DNA from: Bryoerythrophyllum caledonicum
Taxonomy: Eukaryota; Streptophyta; Bryopsida; Pottiales; Pottiaceae
Reading direction: 5' to 3'
Assembly (NCBI GenBank): GCA_963971425.1
Contig: OZ020517.1
Location: forward strand, 26,802,668 to 26,866,667
Length of the DNA stretch: 64,000 nucleotides
A program made the translations under genes and the position numbers. The notes beneath the pieces were generated by a model. The model had not been told where the DNA came from. It made no database searches and was given only the letters and a program-made list of their open reading frames with translations. Positions 1 through 11,548 of the stretch are shown here, piece by piece; the stretch's first letter is position 1, and every line of letters begins with the position of its first letter.

Positions 1-200
1 ACCTATTAGACTAGGTTAAAAGTTCAGGGTTCTAGGTTCAGGGTTATTGCTTCATGGTGTAGGGTTTAAGGTATTGATCTCAGGGTTTTAAATTCAGGGT
101 TTCAGGTTTAGAGTTTAGGCTCTACGGCGTAGGGTTGAGGGTCGAGGGTTTAGGGTTTAGGGTTCAGGTTTAGGGGTTCCACGTTTAGGATATTGGACTA
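1..200. repeat. Degenerate telomere-like TTTAGGG/TTCAGGG sequence
   Basis: The stretch is full of variants of the plant telomere heptamer (TTTAGGG, TTCAGGG, GTAGGG), with a short regular run near position 150. It is too degenerate to be an active chromosome end. An interstitial or decayed telomere-like repeat is the simplest reading. Confidence 0.6.
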
Positions 201-1028
201 AAATTCAGGGTTTAGAGTAATCCTTGAAACCCTTGTATAAATGATTCGTTGAACTTGGATAAAACATTCACATATTTTATACTAAACATACAATAAATGT
301 ACTAGAATATAGCAAGACATACACCTTTGGATTGGAGATTCAACTAAAATATTTCATTTGGGGGTCATTTCAACATCTAAAGCTTATCATGCTTAAATAT
401 GACACCATACATGTAAATAACATGACCATTTTGCAACTTTCCAACCCTAAACCTAGGTGCACTAATGATCTAAATAAAATTGTCATGTGTCCGTGGATCA
501 AGCTCAACACAATTATAGGGAATTATAACTATTGTATACATCAATTCCTACACCTTGTATGTGAAATTTGAATTAACAATGATCAAGTTGTATTTATCCT
601 TCAATAACAAATGAATTTCAACACATAGTAAATGTATGTATTGCCAATTCCTTGAGTGCCATGTATTGTTTCATCAAATAATTTTGATGCAACTTTAAAG
701 GCTATTAAGAGCTCAAGGTGACAATTTGTACCAATAGTAGGAGATTATGATACAAAAATGAATTCTCTCAAATGCAACGCGTCAGGCCTAGGACTTTTAT
801 CATTTGTATTCCTAGTCTATGTTTTCAAAAAATTCATTCCTACTTGGTCTAGAGAAATTGTAATTTATTAAGAAGAAACTATCACTTTAGTGTGAAATCA
901 TTGAAATAGTATATAGAATCTCCTTTGCAAATGATTTTGTAACTTATTTGCCACCCATGTAAAGGAAACTTCCCTATAATTATCTAAGATTATTTTTGAA
1001 GTTCTTTGAATTTTAAGATTTAAGTAAG
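201..1028. other. AT-rich sequence with no recognisable gene
   Basis: I see no supported gene here. The only open frame of note (332-571) is 79 codons, has no recognisable motif and lies in AT-rich sequence. Confidence 0.5.
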
Positions 1029-1029
1029 G

Positions 1030-1740
1030 TTTATTGAATAGAAATAACTAGAATCAAAAATGGAATAAAGAATCAGTTTAATAAAAGATTGAAAAGAAAT
1101 AAGTAGAATAAAAAAAATAGAATTAAGAAATAGAATGAAAGACGACATAGAAATAATTAGAACCAAAAAATAGAATAATGAATTAGTCTAATAAAATATT
1201 GAATAGAAATAAGTAGAATCAAAAAATAGAATAGGGAATTAGAATGAAAGATTGAATAGAAATAACTAGAACCAAAAAATAGAATTAAGAATTATTCTAT
1301 TGAAAGATTGAATAGATATAAGTAGAATCAAAAAATAGAATTAAGAATTAGTCTAATGAAGGATTGAATAGAAATAATTAGAATTAAAAAAATGAATAAA
1401 GAAATAGAATGAAAGATTGAATAGAAAAAATTAGAATAAAAAATTAAAATAAAGAAATAGAATGAAAGATTGAATAGAAAAAAATAGAATAAAAAAATGA
1501 AATAAAGAAATAGAATGAAAGATTGAATAGAAATAAGTAGAATCAAAAAATAGAATAAAGAATAAATCCAATGAAAGATTGAATAGAAATATCTAGAATG
1601 AAAAGAAAAATAAACAAATAGAATGAAAGGTTGAATAGAAATATCTAGAATCGAAAAAAAAAATAAACAAATAGAATGAAAGATTGAATAGAAATAACTA
1701 GAATTAAAAAATTGAATAAGGATTGAATAAAAATAAATCG
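1030..1740. repeat. AT-rich tandem repeat, unit about 52-56 bp
   Basis: The phrase GAAAGATTGAATAGAAATAA recurs with starts near 1250, 1306, 1362, 1414, 1468, 1521, 1577, 1629 and 1682, a spacing of 52-56 bp. More diverged units lie on the left. The long minus-strand open frame across it (1328-1777) is a low-complexity by-product of the repeat. Confidence 0.85.
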
Positions 1741-1984
1741 TGAATTGACAATTTATGAACCTCCACTCCTTGCACAATTGTTTTGAATATGCTACACCCC
1801 TTCTCTACCTCCAAAAATTGGTGTATAGGGAACTAACCTCATGCTTAAGACAATGCTAAGAGATTTAGAGCTTGTGTAGTGCAAGAATATTATACGAAGT
1901 GAAGTCTAAAGAACTTATGATTTAATTTATTTTTCAGCTCCAAACTCTGAATTAAAATTTAATTCTTGATTAGATGTTTCAGTC

Positions 1985-2617
1985 TTCACCGTATAGTGAT
2001 GATGACTCGAAGCATCATTAGAGCTTGATGTAGATGGCAACTCATCCGTCGTGGAAGAGTTGTTCGACCATCAATTACACTTCTCGTCCTCTCTCCCCCT
2101 TCCTCCTCCCCTCTTCCTTCAGCTTCTTGTTTTCGCCTCACTTTCGGTTTCTTGTTTTTAGAGCCGTTTTTTGTGATTTGTTGTGAGTGTAGTGCGTAGA
2201 AATTTGTGTTGTTACCGTGAGTGTATGCGCGAGTGTGAGCGCTATGAGCGCTGTGAAAGTAGTCTGAGTGTGAGTGCGTTTCAACTTCAAATCGGTGCGA
2301 CTGGCGGACGCGTCGTTATGAAAGAGTGCGGCGCCTTGAAAGAAACAATACTTCGAGGTATGTATTTTCTTCTTAGAAACTCTGGTCAGTTGATATGTAT
2401 TAGAAATTCGGTGTTTTTAGGTCTTTGTGGAGCTGAGGATGTCGGTAAGGAGAATGAAGTTGTTCGGCGTTCTTCAATTGTCGATGTTTTCTAGACATTG
2501 AATAGGTGTTGTTGCTGTGACTCACAAGCTTCTAACACGTCGTCTCGTCTAGCGTATAGGGCAACCAATTCACGAGGATGACAGGCCCATCCGGCAATGC
2601 AAGCGACTAGAGTGACC
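1985..2617 (+). promoter_or_regulatory. Possible promoter and leader exon of element gene A1
   Basis: A pyrimidine-rich tract (about 2085-2160) is followed by GTG-rich sequence with one 103-codon frame (2183-2494). Possible splice donors follow at about 2358 (gtatgt) and 2618 (gtaagt). The next sequence with coding character on this strand starts near 3954, so this could be the untranslated leader of A1 and the DNA between could be intron. No convincing TATA box was found. This is inference from position and composition only. Confidence 0.25.
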
Positions 2618-2689
2618 CGTAAGTTTCTATCCTTTCAATGATAATAAATTTTTCTTTCTCGCGTTCTGGTTTAGATGATTTGTAGTATG

Positions 2690-3200
2690 TTCTGAATGAT
2701 TGTCAGATTCAGGTGTTCGTGTTAGGTTTACAAGGTGCGTAGTATGTTATGAATGATTGTCAGATTCAGGTGTTCGTGCTAGGTTTACAAGGTGCGTAGT
2801 ATCTTATGAATGATTGTCAAATTCAGGTTTACGTGTTAGGTTTACAAGGTGCGTAGTATATTATGAATGATTGTCAGATTCAGGTGTTTGTGTTAGGTTT
2901 ACAAGGTGCGTAGTATCTTATGAATTATTGTCAAATTTAGGTTTACGTGTTAGGTTTACAAGGTGCGTAGTATATTATGAATGATTGTTAGATTCAAGTT
3001 TTCATGTTAGGTTTACAAGGTGCGTAGTATGTGCTGAATGTTTTCAGCTTTAGGTTTCAGGTAAAGTTTGTTGGATCTGTACAATCTTATGAATGATTTT
3101 CTACTAAGGCTTTCCATGTTCAGGTTTACAAGCTCTGTTGAATGATGTGAATGATATTCTAGCTTTGGTACTCATACTCAGGTTTACAAGGTTTGTAGTA
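2690..3200. repeat. 57-bp minisatellite
   Basis: GCGTAGTAT recurs at 2737, 2794, 2851, 2908, 2965 and 3022, an exact 57-bp period. Degenerate units continue to about 3200. It lies in the presumed first intron of A1. Confidence 0.9.
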
Positions 3201-3257
3201 TGTCATGAATGTCATAACACTCATCGAATTTTCTGAATCGTATGTCAATCTCTTGTA

Positions 3258-3324
3258 GTATGATATGCAATTTAGGGTTATTGTGTATGATATGCAATTT
3301 AGGGTTATTGTGTATGGTATGCAA
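3258..3324. repeat. 27-bp tandem repeat
   Basis: GTATGATATGCAATTTAGGG starts at 3258 and again at 3285, and a partial third copy starts at 3312. The period is 27 bp. Confidence 0.8.
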
Positions 3325-3424
3325 ACTTTTCACGATAGATAGAATGTAGATCTATTGTAAATATTTACACATGAAGTTGTTATAAGTTGTACATTGGTGT
3401 TGAAGTGCACCTGAAGTTCATACG

Positions 3425-3895
3425 ATCTTCATGGAGATCGTAAGATCCTACCATTGTCATGAGGTTGGTAGGATCTTACGATCTATGAGGATTGTAAGAT
3501 CATACGATCCCTCAAGGTGATCATTAGATCCTACGATCCCTTTCAGAATCGTAAGATCTTACGATCCCATTCAGGATCATTAGATCTTACGATCCCATTC
3601 AGGATCGTTAGATCTTACGATCCCATTCAGGATCGTTAGATCTTACGATCCCATTCATGATCGTTAGATCTTACGGTCCCCTTGAGAGATCGTATGATCT
3701 TTTGCAATCCCTCAGGTCTGCTTGAACCAAAGGTCCCCTCGAAGATAGTAAGATCCTACGATTCCTTTCACAGTGTACTCTAGTTATCACAACTTCTTCT
3801 CTATGGTATTGTAGAATCCCACCGTAAAATCTTACGATCCCCCTGAGGTCTGTATGAACTTACCATACCTTTTTGGATGGTAGAATCTTACGATC
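3425..3895. repeat. Array of GATCTTACGATC / GGATCCTAC palindromic sites
   Basis: Variants of the half-sites GTAAGATC and GATCTTAC recur through the whole interval. A regular core has AGATCTTACGATCCCATTCA starting at 3554, 3582, 3610, 3638 and (variant) 3666, an exact 28-bp period. Each unit holds inverted pairs of GATC-centred half-sites. The same motif recurs in other introns of A1 and in A2, so it marks the family and is not a random minisatellite. It could be a binding array for a dimeric protein. Confidence 0.85.
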
Positions 3896-4883
3896 CTCAG
3901 TTTGATGGTTGGCCGTGATTTGGAAGGAAACCGTTGACACCTGAGTTTCTTTTATGAGTACTAAATTTATGCATTGGTATGGTCAGGGAAAACATCATCA
4001 AACTCAAAGACGTGAATCCCGACTAGTGTCCTGTAACCTCTATGACGCCGTTTCGTGTGGGCTGAAGAACATAGAATGTAATCTAGTTAGTGATCCTCAG
4101 CCCACCGCTTTATTCATGGCCGACAAGGTCGTGGAATGGGGTCTTCATTAGACGCTTGATTGGAAGCAAAAGAACATTTTGATTGCGCCACTAATGGCTA
4201 TTACAAATTCCGCAGCTCCTAGAGGTGCTTCATACAAGTTATCAACAATGAACATGGAAGTACAAGAGTTAGTGCACTTCACCGCCACCATTTTTGTAAT
4301 TGTCATCTCCGAGTTTGTGGCGAGTTTGGGCTGTTCCAGGGCGTATGGCTTAGTCATTGACAAAGTAGATTTGATCCCTGCAGTAAACAAATCGGTCAAG
4401 GACTGGGGATTCACAATATCAAATTTTAATCCCAATGTTTGAAGGATTGTGCAAGGCTAGAAGGAGCTTCAGACGAATCGAGATTTGTACAATAGAGATC
4501 GACAAAAATCAGCTCCGCCTACACCTCCTAAGAAGAAGCGGTTGTCTTCACTTCTTGCGGCGGAGGGGCCGCCAAAGAAAAAGTCACAGAGGAAGAAGTC
4601 GGACCCCAAGGTGGACAAACTGACACTAGCCACGGCAGTGGGGATGACGAGCAAGACAGTGGTAGGGAAAACCGCAAAGGAGCTGCAGCTTGTGAGGACT
4701 CTGTACGAAAGAGAGTTCTCGAAACTCCATATTTTTGGTAAGAAGCCAATGAAGGTGTCCCCGTAGGACCCCGCTGATCTGGTAGTGGACATTGACCGCC
4801 TTCACTGAGCTCTAGCCGGTATTGTTGTTTATCAACCACTGGATAAAAAGTGAGTTTTACAGCTCATTGACTAGAAGCGCACG

Positions 4884-5332
4884 ATGCCATTTCAGGCATC
4901 ACTACAACATCTGTACGTGATGCCAGTGAAGGGTAATTATCCAGTCCGGAAAGAAGATTTCAAAGACGTGCCGCACGATGCATACGAGTTTTTCACGGAG
5001 CAACCAACATTGAAGGACATCGGCCCAAACATTCACTATGTGATTATAGGCGGGCAACATTGCATGGCTGCGCACAGAGTCCTCATTGGAGAGGGTAGTC
5101 TCTTGGAAGAAGATGAAAGAGATGCCAAGAGCTTCATCGTAACAATCGTCTGGCATGATGTGAAGGATTGGAACTTGATGTTATACTATTCAAGGGTCCT
5201 CAACCAAGATCTTGTTGGCGTTAGATCGGAGGGCAACTATCTAATCCTTCTGGGTTTTGCGTGTAAAAGGTGGGTTTCACCCGGTAGTCTAGCTCCATCC
5301 AAGAATAGATTGGCACACTCCAATGAGTTCAA
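4884..5332 (+). pseudogene. ParB-like exon segment of A1
   Basis: This is the longest uninterrupted part of A1, starting MPFQASLQHLYVMPVKG. The core motif IIGGQHCMAAHR at about 5041-5075 matches the ParB/Srx signature in which a Gly-rich turn and His/Gln precede an Ala-rich helix. A long helical region with charged residues follows and ends at NEFK, directly before a consensus donor (gtgagt at 5333). The segment is the equivalent of the DGNHRRQAW region of gene B. It is open here only because the stops lie upstream. I recognise the fold by motif, not by alignment. Confidence 0.5.
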
Positions 5333-5512
5333 GGTGAGTCACTGAAACATTACCCATCACCTTAATGTTTGAGTTACCAATTCATATACAAGGTGTAGAC
5401 GGATAGTAGGATCTTATGATCCCAACTTAAATAACCACATGGTCGTCAGGATCATAGGATCCTACTATCTCCAAATTTATGTGTTTAACTTTTGACTCCC
5501 CCAATCCTTGCA
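5333..5512 (+). other. A1 intron carrying the family palindrome
   Basis: The donor is AAG|gtgagt and the acceptor ccttgcag|G. The flanking exons stay in the same reading frame when it is removed. The intron contains TAGGATCTTATGATCC near 5406 and GGATCATAGGATCCTAC near 5450-5467, so the palindrome sits in a spliced-out segment. Confidence 0.75.
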
Positions 5513-6925
5513 GGCCTGGTCTGATAAACTTCTGGCACTGTTTTCCAACTCGGATTCTAAGATCGTTGAAGATAGCAACACATAAATCCCAAAATATCCA
5601 TTGCTTTTTGTTTCGGAGCCAATTTTCCAGATTTGGTTACTGATCCAGGAGAGCTGGGTACTTGGACTTCTTCCCCACGCATTTGGAGTAACTTCGAGCT
5701 TTGTCTCAGGTGTTGACGAGGACTCTACAGAGGACATCAATGACAACAAGGATAGGACGAGGAAGGAGTGTTTGAAGCAGAAGCGATACCAGGCGAGGGC
5801 TCTAAAGCAGAACGACTTGGTGCTACTTTATTCCATGTGGACTAGTGACATCGAGAAGATGGCCAAGTTGGTGATGGCGAAGAAAGTCTTGGTGAAGTCG
5901 GCGAAGAAGGTACCCGTCCTTCAAGGCCTCGAGAAGGCGTGTCAGACTGAGAAGAAGCATAGATACATCAAGAATGAGTTCATGCACTACTTCTTTAAGA
6001 AGCCCCTGAGGTGTAAGACATTGAAGGAAGCCTCCTATTCCAAGGATGATTATCTTAAGTCTGCAACGGAGTACAAGCCTACAAGGTCACCGAAGCCACC
6101 ATCACAATGTGGTTTGAGAAGGTTATAAAGGACCCCACTGGAGAGCGCTTCTTCTCGAAGCGAGGATCCGCCTTAGCCCCCTCAAACAAGGAGGATGACG
6201 TTTCAACTATCCTGAAGATGCTCTTCGATCACCAGAAGGCCATGGAGGAAAATCGAGTTGACAGCGCTCCAACCTCATCCGGATAGTCGCTTTCAACAAA
6301 ATATAAATCCATTTGGATGAACAGGAAGTCTGGAGACCTGGCAAAGATTCTACTGTTGGGCACTGACCACATGCTGCAATGGATAAAGAAGGACGCGATG
6401 GTGGTTATGGTGTACTGCTTTGTCAATTGCAAGAAGAAAGGAAAACCTGATTTTTCAATCATGGAACAGGGATTGCGAACTTTACAGGTCATGGAGCATA
6501 AGGATGATAACCAATTCAGGAAGGTCCGTTATCCAGGTGTGTTTATCACTGATCGGGCTGGAATGGTGGAGGTTGCCAACGCTATAGCTGAGAGGGGCGC
6601 GGTCGCTACAAAAACGCTACCATGGTTTCACACCCCCAGTTTATATATTACCCAGCGGACGGAGGGCTTCGTGAGTCCTTCATCTCCCGAACCAACGTTG
6701 CCCTTGTATTTTTTCTTTGTATACGAGAACGACTTCAGTTTGGCTGAAGCAGTGTGCTTTCGATCAGCTTTTCGGAATGAGATGCCGTTCCAGACAGTGA
6801 TATTTGCAGCAGATTTTGAGGATGCTCCCAAATATTGAGCTCAACATTCTTATGCCAATTTCAATATCGACGCGGTTAGTAAGTTGCTTGGCACATTGGG
6901 GGCTCCAAACAATGTTATTGTCAAG

Positions 6926-9900
6926 TGTTGCAGTTCGTAGAGTGAGTATTCCTTCGGATAGCACTTAATTGAAGCTAAATGTATCTGGAATATCTGCTCT
7001 AAATTCGTTCCCACAGAGACCTATTGTTTCTTTCTTAAATGATACGTATAACTAACTACTACCCTCCTATCATCTACCAGTTAGCATTCCTATTCATCCC
7101 TTGATCTACTAATCCAGATCTTTTCGGATTCTGGATGTCCCTTCTTTCAACCTCCGGACCCTTCCGGATTCCGGATAGTGTCAGACGGAGTTTTCTTCCG
7201 GAGTTTTTAACCAAGTGGGCGGGTACCACTGATCCTATTTTGTGTAAGTGGCCGAATTCCCCACTGCCTTGTGATTTAATGTAGCTAGACACCCACTACC
7301 CCGGACTTTATAGTGGTTGGACACCCCACTCTTCCTACTTCACTAACCGGTAGTTGGTTTGTTGATTCCGGATTCACCCTCTCACATTATCCGGAAGGCC
7401 TTCCGGATATGGTCACTCAGAAGCTCGTCCGGACTACAACGACATTCCGGTTGATGCTCAGTGGTTCTATAAGGTGCATATGGTAGATTTGCACCTAGAC
7501 TTCCTTCAAGACATACACCTCAGGCTTTTCCATCTATCTTAAAGGGAAAATTCCGGCCGCAACCGGAATCTGGGTTCACACGGATTCCCGTGCCCTAGGA
7601 GCTACGAGGCTCACCACCTACGGTACCCTCCCTCCCCCTCCAGGCTTCTTCCGGTCACTGTGGATCGTCAGACTCTTTCTAACCTCTCCTTCAACTTTTT
7701 CGGGCGCTCTCTTGAGGCAAATCCCAACCGGTTGTACTAAGATGCAATCCGTGTACCCCTTCACATCCAAGAACTAATTCATTAGACATCAACCACAATG
7801 GATCTTATCCTCTATTCACAAAGCTGGTACTCCATCACCATAAGTTCAAGAAGAGAAACATATACTAACATAAAATACTCTTCGTGAAAGAGGGAACAAG
7901 ACCCCGAGCCGACTAAGACTCAGGTAATAAGTAACCACCTGCCTAATTCTAAAATCTTATCCTATCAGCTAAAAATCTGGAAAATCCTATTCTAAAAGTA
8001 ATAGAGATCTTATCCCTAGAAATCCGGAATTCAAAACTCAGACCCGGAAATTCCGGATCTCAAATCCAGTTTTCTCGGATCTAACGCAAAACTTAATTTA
8101 GGGTTTCCTTTAGTCTACTGCGTGATAGCCATATGCAACCCTGAGCCCCATCGTTAATCGCTATCACATTTAAGCACTAGAGGTCCCTATCTACGGAGTA
8201 ACCTGGTTCTTCCGCCTACTACTACGGCGCGTAGGGGTAAACTCTGCTGGTGCTGCGCTGGCTTCCGGATGTGCCGGAATGGTTGCTGGTGGCTCCGGTA
8301 CTGAGGTCGGTACCTGCATTCTTGGTCTGGCAGGCATTTCCGGATCTTCTACTGTTGCGGTCTGGCTGATGGTGCGGTTGTCCGGTCTTGTAGGCTCTGA
8401 AGGTCTCGGAAGCTACCAGTAGGACTGACTACCATGGGCGTCGCCGCAGAGCTTCCAGGTAAAGGAGCCGTCATTGGTGGCACCGGAGATGGAGACTCTA
8501 ACGGAATCCGGAAGGGCAAAGGGGTACTGGCAATGGATTCCCCGGCATCTCCTGCCATTTTTGCATACTTTCCGTGCTTGGGAAGGCCACCCCATTCCAA
8601 CTCATCGGAGAGTTGAAGTCCGACGTTTCCACGAGGTCGTTGAATCCTCCGGTAGGGGTCTTTGGTGTTCCGACTGTAGGTCTGGGTGAAGAGCCAACTG
8701 TAGGTTGGGGCAGAGATGCGGCTTCTGGTCCAAAGAGAGATCCGGACGGACCTGCAGCGGTTCCGGATGGCCCTGCACCGTCTGGAGCCGGAGGTGCTGC
8801 GTCCGGAAGTAGAGCTTCTGGTACCGTGGAGGCCACAGCAGTGAGATTCTTCGCCATCTCTTGCATCTTGGTCCAGGTGCTCTCCATCTTCCGGCTGTGA
8901 TCCACTAGGAACCGGATGATCTGCCCCTTGTTGAACTTCTCGTTCTTCTCCAGGCTCTTAGTGTAGAGAAGAACCCGGTTGACAGTATCCACCGGAAAGT
9001 CCAGTGCCCCACGAATCTCCGTTAATGACTGGAAGGCCGCCCAGAACTTCGCTTCCGCCACAATTCTGGCATGCTGTGCTACATCTTGTGCCGCTTCCGC
9101 CTGTTATATCTGTCTCTTGAGCCGGGTGTTGGTCTTAATGACGGTGGCGTTCTCCTGCTCCAGCCTTGTGATTGAACCCTGCTTCGCCTTCATCCGTGTG
9201 AGTTGTGGAATGAGGTCAGTTGAATCCTCCAATCCTACCGCCTCCAGGACGGCCATGATCATAGCAAGCCTTTCCCGGATTTCTCCTTCCTGGATCCTGG
9301 TCCGCCAGACGATATGTTTGCAGAGCTCATGAACGTCCACCGAAATGTCGCCATTGATAGTTGGGGCCCACGTAGGTCCTGGCTTTTATCCGGTTACGAA
9401 TCGTTTGTCTTCTGCTGGCGGTTCCGGTGCGGTTGGTGGTGCCGCGGACGGACTCTGAGCCGGTATTGTAGACAGAGGTTGGCCGGCTCTCGAGGCTTCC
9501 GGAGTCTTCTGCACCGAGCGACTCCGCTTCTAGGATGGTCTTCGGAGTATGAGGGGGGATGACGACTTCTCCGTCTCAGAGTCCGTTGAATCTTTTGGCT
9601 CCTCATCCGTCTCCATTCCTCCGTACGACTAAATGGTGAGCAAGCTATCGTACTCGGACTGCTCGTCCGGGCTTAGCATCTTCTGCTTCGCATACATATG
9701 AGCGACATAGGTGGAGAGGGGGGTTGGGATTTTGCGAGCTTTTGGCAGGTTCTTCACCATCCGGTCTATGTGTTCGTCCATAATGGCTCCCCAATCGACA
9801 GACAGTTTCCCTCTCATCGACCCTAGTATTAAAGTAGCTAACTTGGCCACTATCCGTTTAGGTTTCTCGGGGTGGAAAATAGGGTTAAAGAAGGCCATCA

Positions 9901-10775
9901 CTAACCTTGCATCCGGATCAGTGAGGTTGCTGAGTACGTACCCGTCTTTAGGGTTTGCCTTCGCGTGGAACTCGTCCTTCAGGATGTTGTCGTCGCGCTC
10001 CGCCACCTTAACCGTCCGTGCCCGGAGTCCATAAGTGTCGCTTCAGAGCGACGTAGTCCAGACCTCCGGATGCGCCCGGACGCGCTTCTCGTACTTTCTT
10101 GGTGGCTCTCCTAGGAGCTCCGCCACCATAGTCTCGCTCTGGAATGCCCAGGGTGCTCCCAAGAAATCTACGCATCCCATTATCTCCAGGTAGCTCTCCA
10201 AAACCCTACATGTCTTGTCCGGCTTCGAAATCTCCAGCGTCACCTTCTGTAGCAGTAGGATTCCGCCTGCTGGAGCCTTACCCTTCTTGCCCGCCATTCG
10301 AGCCCACTTCTTTGTGAACTTGCGCCTCGCAATGGTGATCGGAAACCCTGCACGCACTGACCTCACCAAGTCCCTCGTGCTACGCTATCTCTGCTCTACC
10401 GTCCCAAACGAAGGTCGGACGTGAAAACCCTAAAAAATGGCGTGGGGAAGGAGAGAGACGAGATTGCTGGAAACCCTAAAAAATGGCGCCCAGGGCTGGC
10501 AGTTGTGTTATATCTTTGATGCGCTGTACAAAAACCCTTTCGCGTCATAATGGCGTTTCCGGATGCAACTGCCGCCGTACTCCGATTGCGCAACTTCCGG
10601 GAAAATGCTGTAACTACCTCTTTTAAAGATTCCGGCTCAGCATTAAAACCCTATTTACTTTATGAAACTATTTGGGCTACTTAAACTAACTAACTACCTA
10701 ATTTTTAAAAAATTTCTTCATTTCCTTCCGGATCCGCTGTTAAGTTCCGGAAATTAGTGCGAACGCCTTCCCACA
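6926..10775 (-). mobile_element. F1 element copy 1 (TG...CA, 5-bp target duplication)
   Basis: The copy begins TGTTGCAGTTCGTAGAG and ends GAACGCCTTCCCACA. Flanks are TCAAG (6921-6925) and TCAAC (10776-10780), a duplication with one mismatch. Removing the element restores the A1 frame through VIVNIGGGPS. The outer 5' hairpin seen in the other copies is degraded here. No terminal direct repeats are present. TCCGGA is very frequent, including the 18-bp palindrome TCCGGAAGGCCTTCCGGA at 7390-7407. Its coding strand is minus, opposite to A1. Confidence 0.85.
8190..10369 (-). pseudogene. F1 copy 1 gag-like coiled-coil protein, frameshifted
   Basis: The start is MVRSVRAGFPITIARRKFTK at 10369, which aligns by eye with the nearly intact protein of F1 copy 2. 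Recognisable blocks follow in order: a region with LESYLEIMGC and RAHPEVWTT, a block with NPIFHPEKPKRIVAKLATL, a coiled-coil block with RLEQENATVIKTNTRLKRQ, and a tail rich in Pro, Gly and Ser. The frame changes several times (near 10043, 9620, 9390 and 9100), so no full protein can be made. It keeps a Gln codon in TESMQKWQE at the position where copy 2 has a stop. Confidence 0.75.
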
Positions 10776-10827
10776 TCAACATCGGTGGAGGTCCTTCGAT
10801 TACTTGGATTGGCCTGGTAAGATGACC

Positions 10828-10839
10828 GTAGGATCCTAC
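10828..10839. repeat. Family palindrome GTAGGATCCTAC in an A1 intron
   Basis: This is a perfect 12-bp palindrome 12 bases inside the intron that starts gtaagatg at 10817. The acceptor is gttgcag at 10951-10957. Confidence 0.85.
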
Positions 10840-11548
10840 AATCTCTTTACCTCATCCCTGAGTTCACTCAAGTTCTCTCTTCCATACTATCTTTACATCA
10901 TATGAATTTGTTTTTTATCATGACTCATCTAATACAGCCTACTATTCTGTGTTGCAGACTAAAGGAGCACAAGTCATCGAAGTCGTCTTCTCCAGGGAAG
11001 AAGTGACGAGAGCCAACGAGACAACAAACAATATCTGGGAAAGTGCTCAGACGCTGGCAATAGCAGTACCTGCCATGGCGGCCTCGACTGTGAACGAGAG
11101 GAAGAAAAAGAAGATCGCAAGAGGCAAGAAGAAGGTCATCAACGTATTCAGCTCTGAGAGTGACACCTCTAACGACTCGGACAAGGCCCCCTCAGAGAAG
11201 AGCACTGATGTGGAGGAGGAGGAGATCGAAGAGGCGGATCAACCTATGGACGACAGGCACAAGGGCAGGTCTAAGACTCATCGAAGATTGCAGTTAGATA
11301 ACCAAGAGCAGATCAACTTGACTCCTCCTTTTTCTACACAACCCGGTGTCCTGATGTAAATATTTTCAGTGTATAAAATATTTACTTGTTTACCTTTTTG
11401 GAAAGATCTTTGATTAGAAGGACGAAACTTATTGGTGACGCTTCCAGTAGCTTCAAGGTGACGCTTATTGCTCATGGAATTGTTTAAAAGGCGAAAGCCG
11501 TAAACAATATTCACCAATTCGAAGTATTCCTTTACGTTCTTAGAGTTT

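Noticed and set aside
1..200. Chromosome end
   Set aside because: Telomere units are too degenerate and mixed, and nothing else suggests a terminus.
1328..1777. 149-codon minus-strand frame
   Set aside because: It is a low-complexity by-product of the 52-56-bp AT-rich repeat, with a repeated FHSI/ISIQ pattern.
3550..3680. CRISPR-like array
   Set aside because: The 28-bp units are contiguous with no spacers, and the sequence is eukaryotic. It is a palindrome array.
3954..5332. Alternative genetic code reading TAG/TAA as Gln
   Set aside because: TGA stops occur in the same frames, and the F4 ORFs end normally, so decay is the simpler reading.
8434..9562. Plus-strand frames in F1 copy 1
   Set aside because: They are shadows of the minus-strand gag-like gene.
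6926..10775. Full LTR retrotransposon with two repeats
   Set aside because: The two ends are not similar to each other and no pol domain is present, so it behaves as a single TG...CA unit.
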